64,000 bases of DNA from Liolophura sinensis (Eukaryota; Mollusca; Polyplacophora; Chitonida; Chitonidae). Shown piece by piece: positions 1-11,794 of this stretch. The stretch lies in NCBI RefSeq assembly GCF_032854445.1, contig NC_088304.1:34829551-34893550 (forward strand), in the 5' to 3' direction. The notes beneath the pieces are model-generated. The model saw only the letters and a program-made list of their open reading frames with translations, had not been told where the DNA came from and searched no databases. Both the position numbers and the translations under genes were made by a program. Each line of letters opens with the position of its first letter. Position 1 is the first letter of the stretch.

Positions 1-1675
1 ATCGTGTACATGTTGACCTCAGGCAACATAATGAGGCAATTGTCTGCGACAAATTCCCTCTTCTTACAATCGAATATTTGCTTAGTGAAATGCAGGGCGT
101 GACCTATTTTTCAGGGTTAGATCTGAAATTAGCTTGAACCTCAATCTTGAACTTCATCCTGATAACCGTGACGTTACCTGTTTTATTACTCATGAAGGTA
201 CATTCCGTTTCGCCACGTTTATTTTGACTGGTCAAATGCCCTTACTTGCTTCAGAAAATGTTCTCAATTATTTTTTCTGACATTCCTGGTTCAGCGTGCT
301 TCATTGTCAACATTTACGCATTTGGCCGCGACAAAAATTCCCATGACAAAAGCGCTCTGTGCAATATCACGTAGAGTTCAGGAGCGGGGTATGACACCTA
401 ATGACAAATGTTCGTTTGATGTGAAGTCTTTAGACTTGCCAGGTCATGTGCTTGATCAGAACGGTTTGTGACCTGGTCCCAAGTTAGTGCTGGGTATTGT
501 TGATACTCCTGTACCTAAAACCGCGCAACAACTCAAATTTTTTCTTGTCCTTGCGGGATTCTATGCGAAATTTATTCCCAATTTTTCTGCTAGAATGCCT
601 TGCGTGAAGTGAACAATACTGAACAGTATTACTGGACTGACGCCGCAGATAGAGCATTTCGTGATATTAAGTCTGATATTGTTTATCAGTGCAGGTCTCG
701 CGTTGTTTGATCCAAACTGCGACTTTGTTGTTACTACCGATGCTAGTGCGTATGGTATTGGTGGATTTCTTTCTCAAATTGCTCCAGATGGGTCCGAGTT
801 TATGGTAGCCTTGTGTAACGCGAACATTGACTGCCGCAGAACGAAATTACTCTGTGAGAGAAGGCAAAGCCTTGTCCTATGTATGGGCTATTGAAAAGTG
901 GCACATGTGGGGAAGACATTTTATTCTACAGATCACCAATCATTGGTAACCTTACTCTTCTCTAAAGCTACTGGCTACAGACCTATGAGAATTGCTCGCT
1001 GGAATGCCCGATTGTTACATTATCATTGTACTGTCCAGTTCAAACCTGGGTCACAAAACACTATCGCAGATACAGTGTCGCGATTGCCTATATCCACATC
1101 GGATTCAGCCATAGATGAAGATGACTCTGATGCGATGTTCCAAGTAGTCCTTTCGAACTCCTGCAATGCCATTCCATGTGTAGATTTACAACATGCTGCA
1201 GCTGACGATGAGAATCCTACAGCCTGAAAGCATACATTACCTCTGGATGGTCTGGTAAAAGCAACAACTGCCCACAATTGTTTGCAACATACATACAGCC
1301 ATATTTTGCAATAAAATTGGAGCTAGCAGTAAACGGTGATATTGTATATCGTGGTACACGTGTTTTGGTGCGTGCTGTACTGGCGACACAACTCATTCAT
1401 TTGGCTTATGAAAATCACCAAGTAGGCATAGATGTCCATTTGGAAAGTGGATTAAGTAACAGTATTATCGTTAATAGGAAAGTTAATATTCAGAAAGTGT
1501 AATCCCTATTAACGATAATACTAAAATCACCAAGGTTAAGACAAAAAACACGCCTGCGCAATCTTTACTGGTGACCAAATATGGACAAACAGAATACAGA
1601 CTTAGTGAAAAGTTGCTCTACATGTCAGCTATCTGATAAGTCTGTGGTTACAAGAGTTGCTCTTATGCAACCAGT
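1..1675 (+). mobile_element. Degraded Ty3/gypsy LTR retrotransposon, pol region (RT, RNase H, integrase zinc finger)
   Basis: Conceptual translation shows, in the usual pol order but in shifting frames with stops, pieces of reverse transcriptase (VHVDLRQHNEAIVCDKFPLL near 6-65, then FITHEGTFRF near 180-215, then PKTAQQLKFFLVLAGFYAKF near 515-575), RNase H (FVVTTDASAYGIGGFLSQ near 723-778; the end of the domain, IADTVSRLP, near 1063-1090) and the integrase HHCC zinc finger (LIHLAYENHQVGID near 1393-1434 and LVKSCSTCQLSDKS near 1602-1645). The order and spacing match Ty3/gypsy pol. Several frameshifts and in-frame stops mean no functional polyprotein. The left part lies outside the window and the integrase core falls into the assembly gap. 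No LTR is visible. Confidence 0.9.
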
Positions 1676-1875
1676 NNNNNNNNNNNNNNNNNNNNNNNNN
1701 NNNNNNNNNNNNNNNNNNNNNNNNNNNNNNNNNNNNNNNNNNNNNNNNNNNNNNNNNNNNNNNNNNNNNNNNNNNNNNNNNNNNNNNNNNNNNNNNNNNN
1801 NNNNNNNNNNNNNNNNNNNNNNNNNNNNNNNNNNNNNNNNNNNNNNNNNNNNNNNNNNNNNNNNNNNNNNNNNNN
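1676..1875. other. Assembly gap (200 N)
   Basis: A run of exactly 200 N, probably a placeholder of arbitrary length. It interrupts the Ty3/gypsy integrase region, so the right end of that element is unknown. Confidence 1.
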
Positions 1876-2384
1876 CATTTCATTCTATGTTCTGCATACG
1901 TGTAGCCTAAATATGCATTGTCGTAAAGTTGTTGTTGTTTAAATGAAATGATTAGGCAAGTTGGGAAGTGCAGTCTTTACAGAATAAAGATTTCCTTACA
2001 TAATTTATCAAGGTAAACCATTATTTTTTGATTTAATGACTCATGGCAACAGCGTGGATTTCAAGAAGCTATAACCACCTGTAGGCTCCTACTGCTTTAA
2101 ACTGCTGGATCATTAGTGACGTCAGATAAATTATTATTTACGTCGCTGCGTTTTGTTGGTCTAATTCTGCATAGGTTAGGATGCTATGGGACGTAAGAAG
2201 CTGCAGTTTTTAACTTTTGCGTAAACGGCTGGTAATAAGTAACACCGGATTTCACTAGTTTCGTGCCATTTGTCAAGTATTTCACATGCACTGATGTAAC
2301 TGCAGGCTCTTGTTTTCACTCTCCATGCTATTCTCTTTTATTATACACTATTTTTATTTGCTTTTATACGTTATATATTTTCAG
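1876..2384. other. Non-coding stretch upstream of the first visible exon of the module/PAN gene
   Basis: No exon or conserved motif was found. A part near 2100-2195 resembles the interspersed repeat also seen at 3885-4425 and 16085-16285 (gtgacgtc, then ataaatt, then taattctgc). It is probably an intron of the gene that continues at 2385, because that exon begins after a polypyrimidine-like tract and CAG. Confidence 0.4.
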
Positions 2385-5300
2385 GGATACATCATTATTT
2401 CTTTGGGACTGGATCTCAACAGAATTTTTATAAAAAGCGATCCGACAATGGAGAAGGGGTTTTGTTTGCCTACAATGACCGGAGTGCCAGGTTATGGACA
2501 TCTAATGGTAAAGCCATCTTTACAACCGAAGATGGACAAGGATTCGAAGCGTTAGTATCGCCACCGTAGAAATGACAGGTTCTCTACTTTATTGAATGTG
2601 TATATTATTTACTTGACTGGTGTTTTCCACCGCACCCAAGAATTTCACTTTGCATTTAACAAATAAAGACCTGGAAAGGCAAAGCACTGGAGAAACAAGA
2701 CAAAGCTCTTGGAAAACCACTGCACCGGAGAAATCACACTAAACCTTTGGAAAACCATCGAACTAGAGAAACCACACGAAGCACCTGGAAAACCACCGAA
2801 CCGGAGAAACCACACGAAGCCCCTGGAAAACAACCGAATCGGGGGAGCAACACAATTTATCATCCTAATCATCAAAATGCATATCAGTTTATCAGGGAGT
2901 AGAACTAGTTACCAGTTTTCATTGATTTTGGAAAGACATACAGGTCTTGTGTTTTATCCATCGCATGAAATCCAGTATGCAGTTGGTAACTCTTTTTACA
3001 GCCCAAGGAAAACCACCGCGGCCGACAAAATTAGACAAAACCATAACAGAACTATGACTAAACGTTAATAAAACCCTGACAAAACCTTGATAAAACCCTG
3101 ATAGAACATGATTAATCCTTGACAAAACCGTGACAGAACCTTGACAGAACATTGATAAAACAGGCCAGAACCTTAATAAAACCCTGACAGAACCTTAATA
3201 AAACCCTGACGGAACCTTAATAAAAACCCTGACAAAACCTTGATAAAACCCTGATAGAACATGATTAATCCTGGAGAAAACCGTGACAGAACCTTGACAG
3301 AACTTTCATAAAGCCTTGACAGAACCTTGACAGAACATTGATAAAACAGGACAGGACCTTAATAAACCCACCAGGCGGAAGACAGCAGACAAATCCTGGG
3401 AAAACCACGAGGCCGAAGACAAGAGACAAACCATGGGGAAACTACCAGGCCAAAGAACAGAAAACAAACCCTGTGTAAACTATCAGGCTGAGGACAGCAG
3501 ACAAACCCTGGAAAAACCTCAAGACCGAAGACAGCAGACAAACCCTGTGTAAACTACCAGGCCGAAGACAGAAGACAAATCCTGTGTAAACCACCAGGCC
3601 AAAGACAGCAGGCAAACCCTGTGTAAACTATCAGGCCAAGACAGCAGACAAACCCGGTGAAAACTACCAAAAAACAGACTGAGCCATTAGAAAATCCTCC
3701 ACATTGCTATGCTCATTACAAACAATGACCATCGCAGACACCACGTTGGTACCACTATATTCTCAAGCTCTCTGAAGATGATGATTTCCGAAGATTAGTC
3801 AAATTATTGGAAATTTGACCAGCTAACATTCAGTATTAGAAGTCCACCCTATCAAGATCTCACGCGCAAGTCAATTAATTGTATTTGAGTCATGGAGTTA
3901 GGGAACATATAATTTGCTACAATTTACGCATTTACATGAACAGTGAGTCTAAGCCCCTGACTGGCGAAAATTTACATGAGGTCGTACTGTATTCCACGGA
4001 TTACGATTGACCATTTGCCATCTGACACTCTGACGTAAATTTACATGAGATCGTACTGTATTCCACGGATTACGATTGACCATTTGCCATCTGTCACTCT
4101 AACATAGATTGACAAGACGTCGTACTGTATCCCACAGGCTGCGTGAGATCATTTGCCAGGGGTCACACTCTTCTTGCTGCTCTGGTTTTACTACGCAATA
4201 ACGTTTTAGGAAGGAATATTGTATTCCTACCTAAAACAGGATTCTGGCCCCTTTGCATTGCTTTAATGTCTTCGTATATTAAATGGGATTAAAATAAGCA
4301 GCACATTAAGAAATTCTCGACCAGTTACGTGTAACATATTTCATCTGACATCACTACATATATTTTGTATCTATTTTTGCCTAAACCTTGGTGAAAGAGG
4401 GAGTGTAATTTGCTGCTATTCTCCATACAGGTATATGATGGATATCTTTACTGCGCAAGTGCAGGTATTTGCCTGGGCGGCCATAGAACCATCGTCGCCA
4501 CCGTCACTGTCTGAATGGCTGAATATTAACCAATCGGAAGCCACAGTCTACGAGTTCGGCTTTGCCGCATGTTCCTCTGAACCCCGCGTGGACGTTCGTG
4601 TGATGGCTGTCGATGGCAACAATGAAGGTAGGCCTCAGGATGATGTTACAGTGTTCGGTAGTTTGTATTTTGTATTTGCATTTCACCTTTTAATCACCTT
4701 TCTTTGTTTCTTTGTTACACATGGTGAATGATCATAAATTTGTTGGGAATTTTTTAATAAAACAAGCAAGAAAACATTCGATTTACGAAGAAACTGAGGA
4801 CACCAAATCCGTTTGTGGATGTACGATTGAAAAAAATGTAGAGAAATATTTTAGTTTGTGTTTATTTATGTATTTTGTTTAAGTGTTACAATTACGGTGC
4901 AAAAACACCTTTTCTCTGTGATTGTAACTGTTTATTCAAACTGTATTTTTGTTCTGACAAAATGAGTCTTGGCAAGACCCTTCCACGAGTCCTTGTAACA
5001 AAACGCAATGAAATAAATAAATACAAATAAACAAATTTATTTAAATAATGGAAATGTCTCAGAACCAGTGATACATTTCTTATGCGACAGTTATGAACTG
5101 TAGTTCACTATGTTCTACTTAAGAAAGTCTTAATATTTACTGGTATATATTAGGGACAAGTCTAACGAGATGGAATTTATTGATCTGATATAGCGATAAA
5201 ATCTGAATTTATGTAAAAAGTGTGACAGAGTGCTTCAATTTTTAGCATATCCGGTTTATCAAAAACACTAACCTTGGACAGAAAATTTGTACATTGCCCG

Positions 5301-6775
5301 TTCTCATTTCTTGTGAAACGGTGTTGACGACGATGGTGTGGCCATTGGTGCAGCCTTATACGATAGCTGCAGACAACTTACTTTCCATCAATATGGTGTA
5401 GATGTCTATTTAACGGAAAGTTTGAAAAGGCTATAAAGCAACCAACATTATAAATTTACGAACTTTTAAAACCGATTTTGAATCCTAAAACGCACATGTC
5501 AATGCTGATATTTTGTGAGCCTTTTACAGTATATAAAATAATAACAGCGGCCTGTGTGGCCGAGTTGGTTAGTGTACTAGAGCGGCGCAATGATCCAGGA
5601 GCCTCTCACCGATGTGGTTGCTGTGAGTTCATGTTCAGCTCATGTTGGCTTCCTCTACGGCCGTACGTGGGAAGGTCTGCCAACTACGAATGGTCATAGG
5701 TTTCCCCCGGGCTCTGTCGGGTTTCCTCCCACCGTAATGCTGGCCGCCGTCATCTAAAGTGAAATGTGCTTTAGTATGGCGTAAAACACCAATCAAAAAA
5801 AATAGAACAATGACAAATATTGGACTGAATTTACTATGATAGTTTTCTTTGGTTCCTCTTTTGGCAACAATTAAATAAATAATTAAATAAATGAGTGACC
5901 TTAGCAAAGCAACTGAAGCCTCATAACCGAGACCAAATGAATGACTGAGGTTGGCAATGTTTCAGCCATATACTGCTGACACCATGAACCATGAAACAGT
6001 TGTGGCTTTCAACATGAGAATTAAAACATCCATAATCCATAGACAAAAGACAGGCTCTTTCAGGACAAGATCAGAAAATAAAAACAGTTAAAATCGAAAA
6101 TTATACGAAAAGGCATTGAACCTTAATTTAAATCGGTTGAAATTAAGTCACGTGACGACCTACATTTTAGATGTGGAATTGAAAAGTCTGCAGTTATATA
6201 TGGGTGCAAAGCCTGAGAACATTTTATAAATGCTGTGAAACAGTTTTTACTTCATTTTCACAGGGTTTTTTCTTCCCTGGGTAGGGCATAACTTATTCAG
6301 AAGGCACGCCGGATCCCACATCCATCGGCGGCGGGGTTATATTCTCATATAGCAAGGACACCATCCGCATCTGGCTGCTCGATTCACTGGAAAACCGAAC
6401 CGGGATCATCGTGGCGAATGGCTGGGGTGGAGAGAACAACCAACAACTGAGGTCAGTGGGCAAACTACGAGTGCAGGTGTTTTGCGACAAAAGCCGTTGG
6501 GCTGCGCGTAGGTTCCCGAAGGGGCAATGTTTAAGCACAACGCCATCGACCAACTGATCGCCTTTAATGTGATGGAAGTTACATCTTCTCAAGAATGCCT
6601 TTACCTCTGTGCGGAGAATTTATTTTGTACAGGGCTGTCCTGGCAACTGTCAGATTGTCGCCAGTTTGCGGAGTTGCAGTTTGGTGAGAGTGAGGCCAGA
6701 GACAACGACCTGGTGATGTATCGGGTGGAAAGACACAAATGTCAGCCGGACTGTGCTTATGATCATAGACCATAA
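2385..6775 (+). CDS. Secreted-type protein with two copies of an uncharacterised extracellular module and a C-terminal PAN/apple domain (3' part of gene, apparent frameshift)
   Basis: Three exons join in consistent phase: 2385-2550 (donor gttagt), 4431-4627 (acceptor catacag, donor gtaggc) and 6301 to the stop at 6773-6775. Exon 1 encodes GVLFAYNDRSARLW. Exon 2 supplies the end of that module (TAQVQVFAW) and the start of a second (PRVDVRVMAVDGNNE). Exon 3 holds the second copy (GGGVIFSYSKDTIRIW, then ANGWGGENNQ, then KLRVQVF). The two copies align to each other, so this is a tandem extracellular module; I recall similar repeats in uncharacterised invertebrate proteins but no domain name. After about 6505 that frame stops at TGA 6557-6559, while the frame one base back encodes a PAN/apple-like domain (SSQECLYLCAENLFCTGLSW, six cysteines nearby) ending at 6775. 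The break is either an assembly indel or real decay. Upstream exons, including any signal peptide, were not found. Confidence 0.6.
2665..3665. repeat. Three blocks of degenerate short tandem repeats
   Basis: Near 2670-2860 units like ctggaaaaccaccgaaccgg recur every 30-40 bp. Near 3050-3360 units like aaccctgacaaaaccttgat and gaaccttgacagaac recur at about 25 bp. Near 3370-3665 units like gcagacaaaccctgtgtaaa recur at about 38-40 bp. All lie in the intron 2551-4430. The short reading frames here are repeat artefacts. Confidence 0.8.
3885..4425 (+). repeat. Interspersed repeat with an internal ~75-bp tandem duplication
   Basis: Contains catttacatgaacagt, then gaggtcgtactgtattccac and gaccatttgccatctg, repeated in tandem at about 3965-4030 and 4035-4100, with a third diverged copy to about 4165. 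The same family occurs at 16085-16285 and 23385-23600. The part near 4325-4420 also matches the 16085 copy (tttgcctaaaccttggtgaaagagggagtgtaattt). No coding potential or recognisable superfamily. Confidence 0.6.
5547..5805 (+). mobile_element. tRNA-derived SINE, family A, near full length
   Basis: The tRNA-like head (cggcctgtgtggccgagttg; A-box ggttagtgtactagagcgg; B-box-like region near 5620) is followed by a body (gctcatgttggcttcctct, gggctctgtcgggtttcctc, taatgctggccgccgtc) and a tail (ggcgtaaaacaccaatcaaa, then A run). The same body recurs in at least a dozen places in both orientations. It lies in intron 2 of the module/PAN gene. Confidence 0.88.
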
Positions 6776-7048
6776 CTTACCAAGGTACACTCTTATCGTC
6801 AAATGCCCGTGTTAACCATGCAAAGCATCACTGTTAAATTTGGATTTTGATTTATATTTGACTTTATTTTATTTAATTCAGTTTAGATTAGACTTAGTTG
6901 ACGGTTGGTATGCGAATGTCGCTGCAAAGATTTCTAGCACGTAAAACAATTTCTAATGTTATTCAATTTATCAGTCCACTAAATCATAGAACTTAGAAAC
7001 ATCTACGAAGCTAGACTGATATTTAACCTAATTTCTTACCCAGAGTCA

Positions 7049-7054
7049 AATAAA
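7049..7054 (+). promoter_or_regulatory. Candidate polyadenylation signal AATAAA of the module/PAN gene
   Basis: First clear AATAAA downstream of the stop at 6775, inside an A-rich stretch. Position relative to the gene is the only support. Confidence 0.35.
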
Positions 7055-8207
7055 AAAAAAACGCTAGGCATTGCGTCGTCATGGCTGTCACGTGGCCGCA
7101 ACGGTAGGAGAAGTTTCGTGCAAGTATGTTTCTATGTATGCTGTATGTTGGATGTATGGGGTTTACGTCGTACTTAACACTTTTTCTGTCATTTTTCAGT
7201 TTTTTTTTTATCCTCTGAGAACAGGGATTACTTTCAATATTTACATTCAAAGCGCCCTCTACCGGGGAAAGCCCTGAACTAACATGGGAATTGAGGGGGT
7301 GGGGGGCGAGTAATGTAGCTTTCAAGATCAAAACTGCCCAAACTTTGAGCGCGGTTCCCAAATTAACTTGTTCTACGCATTAAGCAGTGAAAATATGACT
7401 GACCTTCTTGGTGAAAATCCATAACTTTGTCCGTTAGGCAACCTAAACACAATGTCTCGTAAACAAATATTCACATGTTGATCAATCCCTTACAGTTGGT
7501 GATATGATCTCGTTTCTTTCTGGGTCGATGAAATTTGTCAAATGAATTCGAAATTTGCCATTTCCATGAATCCGGCGTCTTTCGTAATCCCATCCATTGA
7601 ATGTAAACAGTAAAAACAGCTGATATTTCAGGCACACACACACTCACGATAGTCGATAGTTGTTTTATCACTAATTATCACTATACGGCCGGACGAGGAC
7701 GATATTTTCAATAAATGCAGACTTTACATCACTGTTGTAGAGCTAAACTTTCAGCCTAGTCATCGTCATGTACTGCAGCCGAAAAAACAAGATCTGCTTT
7801 TAAACCACATCGCACGTTGAAACTTTGCTAGTATAACCCACATCTCTCCCACGTGACGACAGATCGGGAGGGGATTTGACCGTGATTCGTGAAGCGGCTG
7901 CCTTGTAGTAGTCTAAGCTCGTGAATTTTCACTATATTGATTTATTTTAAATAGTTTGCAATTGAAACTAATGAAATAGAAATTTTTAAAAAAGGATCAC
8001 ATCTGAGCTGAAGAAATTGGGTTCATTTATACATGAACTACATTTTGTCGGCGCAGGGTTGTAGTAAGACAAAGACGGTCTACTGACTGATGAAAAACCG
8101 TGCGCGTTTTGACCACTTTTTACGCAGAAATAAAGGTATGATAAATAGTGCGTGTTCAACGATGTTGTATTAAATACAAAGAGATTATCGTAACAATGTG
8201 TGATCCG
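7055..8207. other. Intergenic stretch without recognised features
   Basis: Short open frames on both strands show no homology I recognise, no splice-flanked coding pattern and no repeat family found elsewhere in the window. Confidence 0.4.
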
Positions 8208-8294
8208 CGATGAGTTGTCTGAGGTCGGCCTGTCGTATCAGCCGAGCTCAAAGCGCGAGGCTAGGGCGACAGGCCGGTCTCAGACAACTCATCG
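8208..8294. repeat. Long imperfect hairpin (28-nt inverted repeat, 31-nt loop)
   Basis: Left arm 8208-8235 (cgatgagttgtctgaggtcg and on) pairs with right arm 8267-8294 (ending cagacaactcatcg); 26 of 28 positions match. It lies just upstream of a LINE fragment and could be the end of a foldback element or a small inverted duplication. Confidence 0.8.
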
Positions 8295-8317
8295 TGGAAG
8301 CTTATATGGTGATACTA

Positions 8318-8460
8318 TTCATTGCGCCGTGTGGGCACGCTGATCACTTCGAAAATGTGATTCCCATATTTAAATCCGGCAAAACAATATTTGTTTATCA
8401 ATTCCGACCTGTTTCAGTGTTACCGATTGGTGGGAAGATGTTCGAGAAAGGTTTTCATGC
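8318..8460 (+). mobile_element. Fragment of a non-LTR (LINE) reverse transcriptase
   Basis: The translation contains VIPIFKSGKTIFVYQFRPVS followed by VLPIGGKMFEKGF, the well-known N-terminal RT signature of LINE elements (VIPIFKSG, then YRPISLLP, then KIFEK). Only about 45 residues are recognisable, so this is a truncated scrap. Confidence 0.75.
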
Positions 8461-8515
8461 CTCTTCCTGTTTGACTCCATTTTTGTGTGTAGGTTTGTGT
8501 TCCACAGATCGGTAG

Positions 8516-9339
8516 TTACTAATCTTACATGGTTAGCTGAATTCCTACCTTTGGGAAGTCGAGCATTGTAAAAAAAAAAACCGTGTTAACACCCATCCCA
8601 CAGTGACAAAGGCCACGAATCAGTGAATACATGTAGGTGTAATACTGACAGCAACATCAAGGAAGAATTTATACAAATAAAAACGCCAAGTGAGCAAGAA
8701 CGTAACGATGGTGTAAACTACTTAGGTAGCATACATTCATTAATATGTCGACATTTGTATACATAAATAGTGATTCAGCGTTTAAAGTCTAGTTAATAAT
8801 CACAAGATAGAATGATTGACTCTAGGACAATAAGCACAGGAATTTTCAGGGACGAAACAACTGGATTTATCTTTTTCATTAATATTAAATATTGTTTTTA
8901 ATTTTTTGCGGCTTTGTTAAATTAAGATATCTTATAAATTCTGGTAGATGCTGTCTTCGGTATATTTCCAAGGCTGCACAATCAATCAAAAAATAATATT
9001 CATCTCCGCTTTCATTTGAGCGAGATAGGTGGCATATACCCTCAACTACTACAATCCTACCCCATCGCCCACTTTCAATAAGTAGTTTAGGATGTGAGGT
9101 TCTAAGCGTAATAAAGTTTTGCTGTGTTTTCAGTTTAAATATCTTTCAAATGTCACACAAATCAATCAACTGGTCAGTACAAGAATAATAAACCTAACTC
9201 AGTATTGGCTGGAACACACAGAGCCTACATATTCTTTATCCTGGTATAAAATCGATTTTTGATCAGTATGGCTGAGACTAAATGTGCATTACAAATATTA
9301 TCCTCGGAGCATTATTCCTAAAGTAACAAAATGCCTTGA
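8516..9339. other. Intergenic stretch without recognised features
   Basis: AT-rich non-coding DNA with one short A run near 8570. No exon, RNA gene or shared repeat was seen. Confidence 0.4.
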
Positions 9340-9615
9340 AAGCACCGCATATTTCTCGTAGGAGGAGAATGTGACTACAACTGAAAGTCCCGCCACGCCC
9401 GACTCTAAGCAGTGCGCTGGGGCCTGGTGAAATATCACATAAAAGCACCGCATATTTCTCGTAGGAGGAGAATGTGACTACAACTGAAAGTCCCGCCACG
9501 CCCGACTCCAAGCAGTGCGCTGGGGCCTGGTGAAATATCACATAAAAGCACCGCATATTTCTCGTAGGAGGAGAATGTGACTACAACTGAAAGTCCCGCC
9601 ACGCCCGACTCTAAG
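9340..9615. repeat. 103-bp tandem repeat, 2.7 copies
   Basis: Copies start at 9341, 9444 and 9547 (agcaccgcatatttctcgta) and are nearly identical (one C/T difference noted), ending at gcccgactctaag. The high identity suggests recent duplication. Confidence 0.95.
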
Positions 9616-10384
9616 TTGAAGATTTTTTGTCAGCTATTCAACTCAAACATTTTACAACTTATCGCAATGTTCTAAAACAACACGTTACCATAAAAATGAG
9701 CTGAGTTTACAATGAATCTCACTGTACACAAACGAAATCGCCGCTAGGGGGATGAGGAGAGAGTGAAGCCTACACAGGATTTTAGCTATCACACAAAATA
9801 TACAAGATGTCAACTACCATTATTGTAAAAGATGTATTATGCCACTTCAGCTCCGGAGGAGCCTTCTGACATTGTCGTGGAATATTCTGGGGATTAAACT
9901 AAGCTGTGAACAAACTGAATATTTGCCATACTCCCACAGGTAAAACGTACACGTCCAAAGTTCATTCGAAGTGAATTGCATGTGGTATAGTTACATGTAT
10001 AAATATCACTCAGTTGCTATACTTAAGATAACGTAGGTAGAGCTGAGAAAATCCAAAGAACGTTTTTTTAGGGTTTTTTGTCTTAAATCCTCAAAGTTAT
10101 ATGATAAGCTATGTACAGGTACTCTTTGCATTGAATTTAAAGTACGACACAAAAACTAGAAGAGCGTCGGAAATGTTCAGTCCAGCTTGTACTAGTACAC
10201 AAAATAGTCAACCCGAACTTCAACTGTACTTCCGGTTCTGGCTCCGAAAATATCTAGAAAAAGTAGAAATGTTACGCTAATTTACTCTCAACGGAGCTGA
10301 ATCAGTTTTAGACATTCCATTTTTAGACATATTTTAAATCTCTCAATGACCGTTCAGCTCTAAAGAACTAATATATTTATATAT
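9616..10384. other. Intergenic stretch without recognised features
   Basis: No coding signature, RNA gene or repeat family seen. Confidence 0.4.
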
Positions 10385-10535
10385 TTATTTATTTTTTTAT
10401 TTGGTGTTTTGTGTCAAATTTCAGAACATTTCACTGATATGGCCAGCATTATAGTGGAAGAAATCCGGTGAGAGCCCGAAGTAAACCCATGATCACCCGC
10501 AGTTTGTTGCCAGACCTTCCCACGCACAGCCTGAA
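10385..10535 (-). mobile_element. SINE family A, truncated copy
   Basis: Reverse-complement tail (tatttggtgttttgtgtcaa) followed by body (ggccagcattatagtgg; cgcagtttgttgccagacct; cccacgcac). The tRNA-like head is missing. Confidence 0.75.
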
Positions 10536-10849
10536 CACCTAATATATAGTCGAGATACCAAAATTTAACACATTAAAATACACAGTACTCTTCGTTGAAG
10601 GGTTCTATTTCTAAGATACTCTTTAACCACTGGTCTTTGCCAGGGTGCAGGTTTTATTTATTTTTTATCTATGGCCCTAGGTACCAAAAAGCTCAGATTC
10701 TAGGCGTCAAAGCCAGTCGTCAACCAAAATGAACATTTTCAGTCCGTAATCGCGAGCAATTCAGTAATTTCCAAAATAAAGCTTAAGATAAACCACCAAG
10801 GAACTAAGGAAGTAGAAGTAGAAGTAGGAAGTAGCTTCCCTGACTGGGC

Positions 10850-11660
10850 CACATTGGGCCACCATACGCTAACCCTGGTCCACTCCCTACACCTTGCCGT
10901 CCTGACTGGACCACATCGGACCATCATACGCCAACCCTGGTCCACTCCCTACACCACTGCCATCCTGACTGGACCACATCGGGCCACCATACGCCAACCC
11001 TGGTCCACTCCCTACACCACTGCCGTCCTGACTAGACCACATCGGGCCACCATACGCTAACCCTGGTCCACTCCCTACACCAATGCCGTCCTGACTGGAC
11101 CACATCGGGACATCATACGCCGACCATGGTCCATTTCCTACACCACTGCCATCCTGACTGGACCACATCGGGCCACCATACGCCAACCCTGGTCCACTCC
11201 CTACACCACTGCCGTCCTGACTAGACCACATCGGGCCACCATACGCTAACCCTGGTCCACTCCCTACACCAATGCCGTCCTGACTGGACCTCATCGGGCC
11301 ATCATACGCCGACCCTGGTCCGTTTCCTACACCACTGCCGTCCTGACTGGACCTCATCGGGCCACCATACGCCGACCCTGGTCCACTTCCTACACCACTG
11401 CCGTCCTGACTAGACCACATCGGGCCACCATATGCCAACGCTGGTCCACTTCCTACACCACTGCCGTCCTGACTGGACCTCATCGGGCCATCACACGCCG
11501 ACCCTGGTCCACTCCCGACACCACTGCCGTCCTGACTGGACCACATCGGGCCATCATACGCCCACCCTGGTCCGCTCCCTACACCACTGCCGTTGTGACC
11601 GGACCACATCGGGCCATCTTACGCCGGTCCACTTCCTACACAACTGCCATCCTGACTCAT
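10850..11660. repeat. 63-bp minisatellite, about 12-13 copies
   Basis: Unit: ccctggtccactccctacac, then cactgccgtcctgactggac, then cacatcgggccaccatacgc. The period is 63 bp, a multiple of three, so frames stay open through many units. On the minus strand (10887-11609) the 21-residue unit is GSGVGSGPG, then LAYGGPMWSSQD, Gly/Ser-rich and silk- or elastin-like in composition. There is no flanking exon, signal peptide or promoter evidence, so I treat it as a minisatellite rather than a gene. Confidence 0.9.
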
Positions 11661-11794
11661 AGGCTGACCTTGGTCTACTCGGTAGGCAACTGCCATACTG
11701 AATGGAACACATGCCGACAGTCGGGCCGTCATATGGGTTTGTGTACAGTTTACATACAATTTTACCGATCTGAATTTTAATCGCACCTGTGATA

